Below, one piece after another: positions 42,616-51,374 of a DNA stretch of 64,000 nt; the first letter of the stretch is position 1; every line of letters begins with the position of its first letter. Below the pieces are notes generated by a model, which saw only the letters and a program-made list of their open reading frames with translations, was not told the DNA's origin and did not search any database. The stretch covers positions 1 through 64,000 of the forward strand of contig JAFWTA010000030.1 in NCBI GenBank assembly GCA_017519145.1, read 5' to 3'. The DNA comes from Ruminococcus sp. (lineage in GTDB: Bacteria; Bacillota; Clostridia; Oscillospirales; Ruminococcaceae). The position numbers and the translations under genes are program-made.

Positions 42616-43944
42616 ATGCCTTTACCGATAGTTGCAGTAGTCGGACGCCCAAATGTAGGAAAGTCCACCCTTTTCAACAAACTTATAGGACAGCGTCTCT
42701 CCATAGTTGAGGATACTCCGGGTGTTACCAGAGACCGTATCTATTCAAAGTGTGAGTGGCGCGGCAAGGAATTTATGGTAGTTGATACAGGCGGTATCGA
42801 GCCTGACAGCAATGACGTTATACTTGCTCAGATGAGAAGGCAGTCTGAGCTTGCAATTGAAAAAGCAGATGTTATCGTCTTTGTTACAGATATCAGATGT
42901 GGAGTTACGGCAGATGATTACGCAGTTGCCCAGATGCTCCTAAAAAGCGGAAAGCCCATTGTTCTTGCGGTCAACAAGGTGGACAACCTTGGAGATCCGC
43001 CTATGGAGCTTTATGAATTCTACAATCTCGGTCTTGGGGATCCGTATCCTATTTCTTCTGTTCATGGTCATGGTACAGGCGATATGCTGGACAAGGTCTA
43101 TGAAAGCCTTCCGGATAGCGAAGAGGCTGAATATGATGAGGATCATATCAAGGTCGCCGTTATAGGAAAGCCTAATGCAGGTAAGTCCTCGCTTATCAAT
43201 AAGATCGCAGGCGAGGAGCGAGTTATAGTTTCTGATATTGCAGGAACTACCCGCGATTCAACGGATACAGTTATCGAAAATGAATACGGAAAGTTTGTGT
43301 TCATAGATACAGCAGGTATACGAAAAAAGTCTAAGGTCACTGAAAAAGTCGAGCATTACAGTGTTCTCAGAGCTTATATGGCTGTGGATCGCGCAGATGT
43401 ATGCGTAATAATGCTTGATGCTGCGGAAGGCTTTACCGAGCAGGATTCCAAGGTGGCAGGCTATGCTCATGAACAGGGTAAAGCCTGTGTTGTAGCTGTA
43501 AATAAGTGGGATCTTATCGAAAAAGACGACAAGACTATGCAGGAGTACAGAACGAAGCTCGAAAATGACTTCAGCTTCATGTCGTATGTTCCTTTTGTCT
43601 TTATATCTGCTAAAACGGGACAGCGTATCAACAAGCTTTATGAGCTTATCAAGTATACCTATGAGCAGAACAGTATGCGTATCTCGACAGGTATGCTGAA
43701 TGATGTACTTGCTTATGCGACTACAAGAGTTCAGCCTCCTTCGGATAAGGGCAGAAGACTGAAGATATATTACATGACTCAGCCCTCCACAAAGCCGCCT
43801 ACGTTCGTCACATTTGTAAACAGAGCGGATCTCTTTCATTTTTCATACAGGAGATATATTGAAAATCAGATCCGTTCAACATTCGGACTTGAAGGCACTC
43901 CTGTACGTTTTATAGTCCGCGAGAGGGGAGGAAATGATAAATAA
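42616..43944 (+). CDS. der: ribosome-assembly GTPase Der (EngA)
   Basis: 442 residues with two GTPase domains, G1 motifs GRPNVGKST (about 9) and GKPNAGKSS (about 183), each with DTAG/DTGG switch and NKxD motifs (AVNKVDN, AVNKWDL), then a KH-like C-terminal domain. It helps 50S assembly. ATG 42616 follows AAAGGGG; an in-frame TTG two codons earlier is less likely. The plsY start overlaps its stop (TAATG). Confidence 0.97.
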   Translation: MPLPIVAVVGRPNVGKSTLFNKLIGQRLSIVEDTPGVTRDRIYSKCEWRGKEFMVVDTGGIEPDSNDVILAQMRRQSELAIEKADVIVFVTDIRCGVTADDYAVAQMLLKSGKPIVLAVNKVDNLGDPPMELYEFYNLGLGDPYPISSVHGHGTGDMLDKVYESLPDSEEAEYDEDHIKVAVIGKPNAGKSSLINKIAGEERVIVSDIAGTTRDSTDTVIENEYGKFVFIDTAGIRKKSKVTEKVEHYSVLRAYMAVDRADVCVIMLDAAEGFTEQDSKVAGYAHEQGKACVVAVNKWDLIEKDDKTMQEYRTKLENDFSFMSYVPFVFISAKTGQRINKLYELIKYTYEQNSMRISTGMLNDVLAYATTRVQPPSDKGRRLKIYYMTQPSTKPPTFVTFVNRADLFHFSYRRYIENQIRSTFGLEGTPVRFIVRERGGNDK

Positions 43945-44618
43945 TGAAGCTGTTTCTTTCTATCATCGCTGCTGCGGGACTTGGTTATTTTCTCGGCAGT
44001 CTTAATTTCTCCATCATAGTTGTAAGAATGATGACAGGACGGGATATTCGCGATATGGGCAGCAAAAATGCAGGTCTGACAAACACGTTCAGATGTGCAG
44101 GCAAAAGCTGTGCTCTTTTCACTTTACTCGGTGACCTTCTCAAAGGTATAATAGCTGTTGCTCTTGCAAGAGGCTTCTGTCACTTGCTCCATGCAGGACT
44201 GATGCCGGGCAATGATACTCACTATATAGGCTATATAGCAGGATTTTTCGCTATTCTCGGACACGTTTTCCCGATATATTACAGTTTCAAGGGCGGAAAG
44301 GGTGTTCTTGTCGGAGCTGCGTCTTTTCTCGCAGTAGACTATAAGGTCTTTCTTGCTCTTCTTGCCATTTTTGTGGTAATACTCGCACTTTCAAAGTATG
44401 TATCCCTTGCTTCGATAATCTCAACGGCATATTGTCCGCTTGCAACTCTGCTTATGTCATGGCTTATCGACGGATATTCGTTCGGCAGAAGCTTTTTGTA
44501 TCTGATAATGTCGCTGCCAATGGCAGCAATGGTCATCTGGATGCACCGCTCTAATATCCAGAGACTTCTTGACGGTAATGAGAATAAATTCTCATTCAAG
44601 ACCATAAATATAAACTGA
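43944..44618 (+). CDS. plsY: glycerol-3-phosphate acyltransferase PlsY
   Basis: 224 residues, membrane enzyme that acylates glycerol 3-phosphate from acyl-phosphate. Family blocks: YFLGSLNFSIIV, DIRDMGSKNAGLTNTFRCAGK, GHVFPIYYSFKGGKGVL. Translationally coupled to der and followed by gpsA, so it is a phospholipid-precursor pair. Confidence 0.95.
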   Translation: MKLFLSIIAAAGLGYFLGSLNFSIIVVRMMTGRDIRDMGSKNAGLTNTFRCAGKSCALFTLLGDLLKGIIAVALARGFCHLLHAGLMPGNDTHYIGYIAGFFAILGHVFPIYYSFKGGKGVLVGAASFLAVDYKVFLALLAIFVVILALSKYVSLASIISTAYCPLATLLMSWLIDGYSFGRSFLYLIMSLPMAAMVIWMHRSNIQRLLDGNENKFSFKTININ

Positions 44619-44645
44619 GGCTCAATGCGGAAGGAGTAAAATGTT

Positions 44646-45635
44646 ATGGCAAAGATCGTTATACTTGGTTCAGGCGGTTTCGGACTCAGTCTTGCAATAA
44701 TGGCTGAGCACTGCGGACATGATGTTACTGTATGGTCAAAATTCCAGTCTGAGATAGATGATATCCGCTCTCACGGTGAGCACGTTCAGAAGCTTCCGGG
44801 AGTTCCTGTATCGGAAAGCATTGCAATGACCAGTGATATTTCATGTATAAAGGGGTGTGAGGTGCTTATATTCGGTATCCCCTCTTCATTTGTAAGGGAT
44901 GTGGCTAAGGCTGCTTCTCCATACGTTGATGATAATATGGTTATTGTCAATACCGGCAAAGGGCTTGAAGAGGGAAGTCTCAAGACTCTCAGTGAGATAA
45001 TAAAGGAAGAGATACATACAGATAAGCTTGTAGTTCTGTCAGGTCCTTCTCACGCAGAGGAGCTTGCAAGATGTGTTCCTACTACAATAGTAGCAGCTTC
45101 TGAAAATCATGATGCAGCCGAGCTGGTACAGAGAGAATTTGGCAACAGCTATCTCAGGATATACCTTAATGATGACGTTAAAGGCTGTGAGATAGGCGGA
45201 GCTTTAAAAAACATCATCGCTTTGTGCGTCGGTGTATGCGACGGTCTTGGCTATGGTGATAATACAAAGGCTGCACTTATGACAAGAGGTATACATGAGA
45301 TAGCTCGTCTTGGTAAGGCATGCGGAGCAAATATTGCCACATTCAGCGGCCTTACGGGTATAGGTGATCTTATTGTTACCTGCACAAGTATGCATAGCCG
45401 TAACAGGCGGGCAGGCATTCTTATCGGTCAGGGAGTTTCTCCCGAGGAAGCTGTCGAGCGTGTGGGTACGGTAGAAGGATACTTCTGCTGTAAGGCTGCG
45501 TACGATCTTTCAAGACGTCTTGGCATAGAAATGCCTATAACAGAGCAGCTCAATGAGGTGCTTTTCAACGGCGGCGATGTAAGGCTGGCTCTCGGTGCAC
45601 TCATGAACCGTCCGCAGAACTATGAAGAAATATAA
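44646..45635 (+). CDS. gpsA: NAD(P)-dependent glycerol-3-phosphate dehydrogenase
   Basis: 329 residues. It makes glycerol 3-phosphate from DHAP, feeding PlsY. GSGGFGLSLAIM (about 7-18), LSGPSHAEELA, ALKNIIALCVGVCDGLGYGDNTKAALMTRG (catalytic Lys) and TFSGLTGIGDLIVTC are present. ATG 44646 follows GGAAGGAG; an overlapping ATG at 44641 is out of frame. Confidence 0.96.
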   Translation: MAKIVILGSGGFGLSLAIMAEHCGHDVTVWSKFQSEIDDIRSHGEHVQKLPGVPVSESIAMTSDISCIKGCEVLIFGIPSSFVRDVAKAASPYVDDNMVIVNTGKGLEEGSLKTLSEIIKEEIHTDKLVVLSGPSHAEELARCVPTTIVAASENHDAAELVQREFGNSYLRIYLNDDVKGCEIGGALKNIIALCVGVCDGLGYGDNTKAALMTRGIHEIARLGKACGANIATFSGLTGIGDLIVTCTSMHSRNRRAGILIGQGVSPEEAVERVGTVEGYFCCKAAYDLSRRLGIEMPITEQLNEVLFNGGDVRLALGALMNRPQNYEEI

Positions 45636-45660
45636 GCAAAACTTTACGAGGTGAGTTCAA

Positions 45661-47199
45661 TTGATAAAAATATGCGATTACAGAGGACATATCCGTAACT
45701 GGAGAGAGCTTTGCAGGGAGCTCTGTATAGATGATACACTTTCCAGAGAAGAAAGAGAGAAAGCCATAATAGTAGGTGCCTATGAAAAATGGGACAAAAG
45801 CATGGCTGACCATATTTACGGAATGTTCGCGTTTGCTCTTTACAATACAGAAAATGACAGGTATTTCTGCCTGAGAGATCAGTTCGGAACAAAACCTTTC
45901 TATTATTACATCACAGCAGATAACAGACTGCTCTGCGGTACTTATATCAGAGATATAATGAAGCAGGAGGGCTTTGTTAAGGAGCTTAATACAGATATGC
46001 TCCAGATATACATGACCCTCACATATGTAGCAGGTGAGGAGACTTTCTTTAAGGGCTTGAAAAAGCTCATGCCCGGACATTGGCTGGAATTTGAGAAAGG
46101 AAAGCTTACACTTGAACGTTATTGGACACCGGAGTTCCATGCGGATGAAAGCAAGTCCCTTGACGACTGGGCTGATGAGATACATGAGACCCTTAAAACT
46201 ATTTTTCCTGAAGTTAAGGATCAGGATGAAGTGGCTGAGTCGTTCCTTTCGGGCGGAGTTGATTCTTCATATGTTCTCGCTATGTCTGACGCTAAAAGAG
46301 CTGATTCCTGCGGTTATGACGAGGAGCGCTTTGATGAGTCAAGAGTAGCTGCAAAGACAGCTGAACTGCTCAACGTGGAGCATAGCATCGCAAAGATTCA
46401 GCCTAAGGACTTCTTTGATATAGTTCCATTTGTAATGTATAATATGGAGCAGCCTCTTGGAGATGCTTCAGCTATTGTATTCACACTCGGCTGCAAGGCG
46501 ACAGCAGAACATACCAAGCTCTGTTATTCAGGCGAAGGTGCTGACGAGTTTTTCGGCGGATATAATATGTATAGAAATGCTGAGCGTTATGGTGATAACC
46601 TCAAGACATTCTATGTTGGCAACACCAACATAATGAAGGAAGAGGAGAAAGAGCGCATACTCAAGCACTACGATCCCAATGTCCTACCCATAAAGCTTGT
46701 AAGCCATATTTACGAGGAGACTGAGGGGCTTGATCCTCTCACAAAGATGTCTGATGTAGATATTCAGATCTGGCTTGAGGGAGACATTTACCTCAATGTC
46801 GACAAGATGAGTACAGCCTGCGGACTCGAGATCCGTATGCCTCTTACAGACAGAAGAATTTTTGATATTGCTTCCCGTATGCCTTCAAAGTACAAGGTTA
46901 ATGAGGAGACAAACAAGGTAGCTTTCAGAACTGCCGCAGCAAAGGTTCTACCCGAAGAGATCGCGTTCAGAAAGAAGCTCGGCTTTATCGTGCCGATAAG
47001 AATATGGCTTGCAGACGAGCGCTACAACGCTGATGTGCGTGCCAAGTTCAGAAGCGATATGGCTGCTCAGTTCTTTGATCTGGATGAGATAAATGCTATA
47101 TTTGATGAATATGTAGGCGGAAACTCAGACAACTGGCGCAAGGTATGGACCATTTACACTTTCCTTGTTTGGTATGAAGAATATTTCGTAAAGAGATAA
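45661..47199 (+). CDS. asparagine synthetase-like protein lacking the glutaminase nucleophile
   Basis: 512 residues. The C-terminal synthetase domain (about 170-500) is complete: SFLSGGVDSSYVLAM (pyrophosphate loop), EQPLGDASA, YSGEGADEFFGGYNMY and the MSTACGLEIRMPLTDRR block. The N-terminal domain begins only where other AsnB proteins have NGEIYNYRELR (here RGHIRNWRELC), so the usual first about 70 residues with Cys-1 and the RLAI segment are absent. The start is TTG 45661, 6 bases after GAGGTGA, and gpsA ends 25 bases upstream, so no room exists for them. It may use free ammonia or act on another substrate. Confidence 0.85.
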   Translation: MIKICDYRGHIRNWRELCRELCIDDTLSREEREKAIIVGAYEKWDKSMADHIYGMFAFALYNTENDRYFCLRDQFGTKPFYYYITADNRLLCGTYIRDIMKQEGFVKELNTDMLQIYMTLTYVAGEETFFKGLKKLMPGHWLEFEKGKLTLERYWTPEFHADESKSLDDWADEIHETLKTIFPEVKDQDEVAESFLSGGVDSSYVLAMSDAKRADSCGYDEERFDESRVAAKTAELLNVEHSIAKIQPKDFFDIVPFVMYNMEQPLGDASAIVFTLGCKATAEHTKLCYSGEGADEFFGGYNMYRNAERYGDNLKTFYVGNTNIMKEEEKERILKHYDPNVLPIKLVSHIYEETEGLDPLTKMSDVDIQIWLEGDIYLNVDKMSTACGLEIRMPLTDRRIFDIASRMPSKYKVNEETNKVAFRTAAAKVLPEEIAFRKKLGFIVPIRIWLADERYNADVRAKFRSDMAAQFFDLDEINAIFDEYVGGNSDNWRKVWTIYTFLVWYEEYFVKR

Positions 47200-47203
47200 A
47201 ATC

Positions 47204-47235
47204 AAGCCCGTGAGATAAGAACTCACGGGCTTTTT
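47204..47235. terminator. terminator between asparagine synthetase-like and tfoX-like genes
   Basis: AAGCCCGTGAG pairs with CTCACGGGCTT over seven bases and is followed by TTTTT. Confidence 0.9.
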
Positions 47236-47238
47236 GCA

Positions 47239-47550
47239 TCATTTTTTCTTTTTTGCAGGAAGTTCTTCATAGATGGAAGTAATAAGTTTATTCAGGAAAG
47301 CTTTATCATCTACTTCCGTTACAAGAAGCATTGCTTTAGCGCCATCATATGGAAGCTCGAGCGGCGCGTCTGGCATTAATTCTCTGGCTGATCTGAAATC
47401 TTTTATGAGAAATCTGTCATCATATACGCCCCCGATTATTTTATTCTGAAAATAAATAATATATTCGCCCATCATTGCTTTGTATGTAATTCCGTCCAGT
47501 TCTGAAAGCTGTTCCAGTATAAAGTTCAGATAATCTTTGCTTGATGCCAT
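47239..47550 (-). CDS. TfoX N-terminal domain protein
   Basis: 103 residues, matching the TfoX/Sxy N-terminal domain: LDGITYKAMMGEYIIYFQNKIIGGVYDDRFLIK and a Lys-rich end. The TfoX C-terminal domain is absent. In Gram-negatives TfoX governs competence; in Firmicutes single-domain forms have no defined role. I chose ATG 47550 behind GGAGA; upstream in-frame sequence lacks a ribosome site and runs through a terminator. Confidence 0.83.
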   Translation of the reverse strand: MASSKDYLNFILEQLSELDGITYKAMMGEYIIYFQNKIIGGVYDDRFLIKDFRSARELMPDAPLELPYDGAKAMLLVTEVDDKAFLNKLITSIYEELPAKKKK

Positions 47551-47574
47551 AACGATCTCCTTAAAATTTGATAT

Positions 47575-47612
47575 AAAAAAGATACTTCCGAGGAAAATCG
47601 GAAGTATCTTGT
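47575..47612 (-). terminator. terminator of hom transcript
   Basis: AAGATACTTCCGA (47579-47591) pairs with TCGGAAGTATCTT (47598-47610); the minus strand then reads TTTTTT. Confidence 0.9.
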
Positions 47613-47617
47613 ATTTT

Positions 47618-48811
47618 TTATTCGAGGACAGGGAGACAAGCAAGTGCTCCGAGCTCCTTAGCCTTAGCTTCTGCCTGAGTAAAAGTAAGCTCCTCAGAGG
47701 TTACAAATGACATTCCGTAGTCGCTGTTATATACTTCAACGCCCTCAATAGCTGAACCTGAGGGAACTCTGAAGTACCAGCGTGATTTGAAGTCACTGAT
47801 CTTTGATACGAACGAGTCATCAGAAGCAGATTCCCATGACTGTGAAAAAACAGTGACCTTATGCTTGACAGCTTCGATAACATCTCCCATTACAGCACTT
47901 GCAGTCGGGAGCTTTCCTGCGCCTCTGCCGTAGAACATTGCCTGATCTATACCGTCACCGTAGACGAGAACAGCATTGAATACGTCATTAACGCCTGACA
48001 TAATGTTGTCGTAGGAAACAAGTGTAGGCATTACGCAGGGGAGAATATTACCGTTTTCAAGCTTTGTAACAGAAGCTACAAGCTTTATAGCGTAACCGAG
48101 GACATCGGAAGCTTCTACATCACAGAGCTGGATATCTTTGATTCCCTTTGTGTAGACGCTCTTGGGATAAACGTGCTTGCCAAAAACAAGAGAAGATATG
48201 ATGCATATCTTGCGGCAGGCATCATGACCTTCGATATCGGCTGTAGGATCCTTCTCTGCATAACCAAGCTCCTGTGCAAGCTTCAGCGCTTCATCAAAAG
48301 GCATATTATCGTTATACATCTTTGTGAGTATGAAGTTTGTTGTACCGTTAAGGATACCTGCTACCTTTGTGATATCATTGGCAGCGAGGCAGCGGTGAAG
48401 GGGTCTGATTATCGGGATCGCGCCGCCGACACTTGCTTCAAAGAAAAAGTTGCAGTTGTGCTCTTTGGCAGTTTTCAGGAGAATATCACCTTTTTCTGCA
48501 ACGAGTTCTTTATTTGAGGTTGAAACGCTCTTTCCTTTTTCAAGGCAGGCTTTAACAAAAGTGAAAGCCGGCTCAACGCCTCCCATACACTCAGCAACGG
48601 AAATAACCTCATCATCATTGAGGATATCATCAAAGTTCTTTGTGAACTTATCGGCGTAAGGGGAGTCGGGGAAATCTCTGAGATCCAGAATATACTTTAT
48701 ATCCATTTCCGCTCCTGCGCGTTTTTCAATACTCTTCCTATTCTTATAGAAAAGCTCGACAACGCCTGAACCTACAACACCGTGACCTAAAACTGCAAAT
48801 TTAACTGACAT
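47618..48811 (-). CDS. hom: homoserine dehydrogenase
   Basis: 397 residues. It reduces aspartate semialdehyde to homoserine for threonine and methionine. The motifs are VLGHGVVGSGVVEL (NAD-binding), TSNKELVAEKG, EASVGGAIPIIRPL, GILNGTTNFILTKM and the LGYAEKDPTADIEGHDACRK block with the catalytic Lys. A short C-terminal segment (about 330-397) looks like a reduced ACT domain. It lies 20 bases after the ACT-protein gene and is co-transcribed with it. Confidence 0.95.
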   Translation of the reverse strand: MSVKFAVLGHGVVGSGVVELFYKNRKSIEKRAGAEMDIKYILDLRDFPDSPYADKFTKNFDDILNDDEVISVAECMGGVEPAFTFVKACLEKGKSVSTSNKELVAEKGDILLKTAKEHNCNFFFEASVGGAIPIIRPLHRCLAANDITKVAGILNGTTNFILTKMYNDNMPFDEALKLAQELGYAEKDPTADIEGHDACRKICIISSLVFGKHVYPKSVYTKGIKDIQLCDVEASDVLGYAIKLVASVTKLENGNILPCVMPTLVSYDNIMSGVNDVFNAVLVYGDGIDQAMFYGRGAGKLPTASAVMGDVIEAVKHKVTVFSQSWESASDDSFVSKISDFKSRWYFRVPSGSAIEGVEVYNSDYGMSFVTSEELTFTQAEAKAKELGALACLPVLE

Positions 48812-48831
48812 AAAAAGAAAACCTCCGTAAA

Positions 48832-49275
48832 CTATTCGGCAGAGAGGATCTTGACCTCTAAAACGCCATCAAGTTCAGTAATTGAATTTAGAGCGGCGAG
48901 TTCTTCATCATACTCGCCCGTAAGCCTGAGTGAAATATTGACAGCAGCCGCGCCGTCCACGGGGATACTCTGATTAACAGTCAAAATATTAGCATTCAGG
49001 TTATGAAGAAATACAAGAGCACTTGACAAAATACCGGGACTGTCGCTGAGAAGCAGATAGATATTGACTATCTTCCTGTTAAAGAGCTCCTCATAAGAAA
49101 AAACGCTGTCCTTGTACTTGTAGTAAGCACTTCTTGAAATGCCGATACGTTTGCAGGCTGAGGCGAAGCTTTTTTCGCCTTTCTGAGCCATGAGTTTTTT
49201 TACCTCAAGGACTTTTGTGAATACCTCGGGGAGTATTTTTGCATCGGCAACGATAAGCTGTGATTTGGTATCCAT
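48832..49275 (-). CDS. ACT-domain protein (UPF0735/PheB-like)
   Basis: 147 residues. An N-terminal helical part with a helix-turn-helix-like stretch (FASACKRIGISRSAYYKYKD, about 38-57) is followed by an ACT domain (about 68-145; IVNIYLLLSDSPGILSSALVFLHNLNANILTVNQSIP). The family typically precedes hom or other amino-acid genes in Firmicutes and probably senses an amino acid. RBS AAAAGGTGA. Confidence 0.88.
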   Translation of the reverse strand: MDTKSQLIVADAKILPEVFTKVLEVKKLMAQKGEKSFASACKRIGISRSAYYKYKDSVFSYEELFNRKIVNIYLLLSDSPGILSSALVFLHNLNANILTVNQSIPVDGAAAVNISLRLTGEYDEELAALNSITELDGVLEVKILSAE

Positions 49276-49343
49276 AGTAAATCACCTTTTAGTTTTTTGA
49301 AGAAATCGTCCACCACTGATGAACAATTGTATTCTACTTAATT

Positions 49344-49372
49344 ACTATAACATTTTTTACGTCTTTTGTCAA
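49344..49372 (-). promoter_or_regulatory. promoter of ACT-hom operon
   Basis: On the minus strand TTGACA (49372-49367), a 17-base spacer, then TATAGT (49349-49344). Confidence 0.8.
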
Positions 49373-49420
49373 GACCAAAAAAATCAAGTTTACCATGTCT
49401 AATTTATGTATATTGCTATG

Positions 49421-49446
49421 AAAAAGTCCGCAGTTTCCTGCGGACT
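49421..49446 (-). terminator. terminator of rarA
   Basis: AGTCCGCAG-TTTC-CTGCGGACT, with a T run on the minus strand. Confidence 0.88.
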
Positions 49447-49449
49447 GGC

Positions 49450-50724
49450 TTATTTATCAGCTTCACTGAGCAGTTTTTGTCTGTACTGGTATGCGGACTG
49501 TTCCTGCTTATTCTCACCGTAATGATAATAAACGCGGTCTTTCAGTGCATCGGGGAGGTACTGCTGCCTTACATAGTGATTGGGGAAGTCATGAGGGTAA
49601 AGATAATGCTGTCCCACAACCTTGGCGCCTTTTCCGTCAAAGTGAACGTTCTGGAGATGCCTTGGAAAATCAAGAGCATCGCAGCTTTTCAGATCGTCCA
49701 GAGCGGCATCAATAGCCATGCAGGCACTATTTGATTTTGGTGCTGTTGCCATTAAAATTATCGCTTCGGCGATGGGAAGCTTAGCTTCGGGAAGTCCTAA
49801 TTGTAAAGCCGAGTCTACGCAGGCTTTAACGATGGGCACAGCCATAGGGTAGGCGAGTCCCACGTCTTCTGACGCAATACAGAGCATACGCCTGCAAAGC
49901 GAGATAATATCTCCGGCGGCGATCAGACGCGCAGCATAGTGCAGTGCGGCGTTTTCATCCGAGCCGCGGACAGACTTATGAAAAGCAGAAAGAATATCGT
50001 AATGCTGATCTCCGTCACGGTCATAGCGCATATTGCTGCGCTGTGCAAGAACTTCGAGGGAGTCCTCGGTTATTGTTACTTTACCGTCAGAGGGCTCTCC
50101 GCAGACGACTGCAAGCTCAGCTGTGTTCATTGCCTTTCGTACGTCACCGCCGCAGCTGAAAGCGATACGAGTGATAATGTCATCAGAAGCTTCTATTTCA
50201 TAGCCGTTTTCTTCTGACATGATCTTGAAAGCTCTCTTTATCGCCGGTATGAGCTGCTCGGCAGTAACAGGCTTGAACTCAAAAACAGTGCTTCGGCTGA
50301 TAACAGCATTATATACTGCGAAATACGGGTTTTCCGTAGTTGAAGCAATAAGCGTGATATCGCCGTTTTCGATATACTCCAGTATACTCTGCTGCTGCTT
50401 TTTATTCAGGTACTGTATCTCGTCAAGATAGAGGAGAATGCCATTCTCGCTGCCAAATGTGCCGATATCGGCTACAACGTCCTTGATATCGGACAGTGAA
50501 GCATTGGTTCCGTTGAGCTTGTACAGCGACATACCGCAGTTTTCGGCGATAATTCGAGCGACAGTTGTTTTGCCCACTCCCGAAGGGCCATAAAATATCA
50601 TATTCGGGACAGTTCCGCTTTCGATAATGCGTCGAAGCGGCTTTCCCTCGGTGAGTATGTGTTCCTGACCGACAACATCAGCAAGTGTTTTCGGGCGTAT
50701 TTTATCAGCTAATGGTGCAGACAT
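49450..50724 (-). CDS. rarA: replication-associated recombination ATPase RarA (MgsA)
   Basis: 424 residues, clamp-loader-like AAA+ ATPase. PLADKIRPKTLADVVGQEHIL at the start, Walker A GPSGVGKTT (about 46-54), Walker B LLYLDEIQYLNKKQQ, TENPYFAV, and a C-terminal tetramerisation region (ASEDVGLAYP, MATAPKSNS, HYLYPHDFPNHYVRQQYLPD). Acts at stalled forks. GAAAGGAG precedes the ATG. It follows the VOC gene by 18 bases. Confidence 0.96.
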   Translation of the reverse strand: MSAPLADKIRPKTLADVVGQEHILTEGKPLRRIIESGTVPNMIFYGPSGVGKTTVARIIAENCGMSLYKLNGTNASLSDIKDVVADIGTFGSENGILLYLDEIQYLNKKQQQSILEYIENGDITLIASTTENPYFAVYNAVISRSTVFEFKPVTAEQLIPAIKRAFKIMSEENGYEIEASDDIITRIAFSCGGDVRKAMNTAELAVVCGEPSDGKVTITEDSLEVLAQRSNMRYDRDGDQHYDILSAFHKSVRGSDENAALHYAARLIAAGDIISLCRRMLCIASEDVGLAYPMAVPIVKACVDSALQLGLPEAKLPIAEAIILMATAPKSNSACMAIDAALDDLKSCDALDFPRHLQNVHFDGKGAKVVGQHYLYPHDFPNHYVRQQYLPDALKDRVYYHYGENKQEQSAYQYRQKLLSEADK

Positions 50725-50742
50725 AGCAGTTCTCCTTTCATT

Positions 50743-51093
50743 TTACTTTGCAGGTGTAGTCATTTCAATGTGATTGCCCTCAGGATCAACAAACTCTGCC
50801 ACCCAGTTATTTCCTATGCGGGTTATCGGGAAGCAGATATCTTTTCCCTTGAGCTTGACATCAAGGATTTTTAGGTCATCAACACTGAAACTCGGTATAC
50901 AGTTGCTTCCGAAAATATGAGGCTCGTTAGTTAGTTTATACGCGAATAAGCCGAGACGGAAGCCGTTTACTTCAAAAACGCTGTACAATTCATCTTTTTC
51001 AGTAACTTCCTGTTCAAAAAGTTCCTCATAGAACTTTATTGCTCTATCCATATCATTTACGCAAAGATAGAGTGAATTAATGTGAAAATCCAT
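50743..51093 (-). CDS. VOC/glyoxalase-fold protein
   Basis: 116 residues with one glyoxalase/bleomycin-resistance fold: SLYLCVNDMDRAIKFYEELF at the start and WVAEFVDPEGNHIEMTT at the end. The metal-ligand pattern is only partial. Function unknown; it may detoxify or bind a small molecule. It is co-directional with rarA. Confidence 0.85.
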   Translation of the reverse strand: MDFHINSLYLCVNDMDRAIKFYEELFEQEVTEKDELYSVFEVNGFRLGLFAYKLTNEPHIFGSNCIPSFSVDDLKILDVKLKGKDICFPITRIGNNWVAEFVDPEGNHIEMTTPAK

Positions 51094-51108
51094 ATTAAAT
51101 ACCTTGTT

Positions 51109-51335
51109 TTATGATAATCGGAATATGTATTGTTTGTATACAATATCCAGTGCCCGGTTCTGCATTTTCCAGAACATTTTTCCTTTGATGTTTTCGTACT
51201 TGATCCACAAGAATTCATAGTCATCTTCGGTCGGCGAAGATACTTTTGAGATAAACTCACCGGTATAATAGGTCTGGACGGGGTAAAAATAACCTATGAT
51301 CCGAATATCTTGTGCATAATAATTTCTATAAAATA
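51109..51335 (-). pseudogene. remnant of a Nudix-like gene
   Basis: The minus-strand frame ending at the TAA of 51109-51111 stays open for over 70 codons with plausible protein sequence (FYPVQTYYTGEFIS, PTEDDYEFLWIKYENIKGK and a MFWKMQNRALDIVYK end) but has no usable start and runs back into the glyA terminator. The PTExDxExxW pattern resembles the C-terminal part of Nudix hydrolases. I read it as a 5'-truncated gene; the family call is tentative. Confidence 0.42.
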
Positions 51336-51360
51336 AGGGGACGGACAGTTCGTCCGTCCC
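51329..51360 (-). terminator. terminator of glyA
   Basis: GGGACGGAC (51338-51346) pairs with GTCCGTCCC (51352-51360); the minus strand then reads CTTATTTTAT. Confidence 0.78.
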
Positions 51361-51374
51361 TTGATGATTATTGA

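Noticed and set aside
51057..51260. Minus-strand 67-codon frame upstream of the VOC gene
   Set aside because: Wrong frame relative to the more protein-like remnant in the same stretch, and it overlaps the VOC start.
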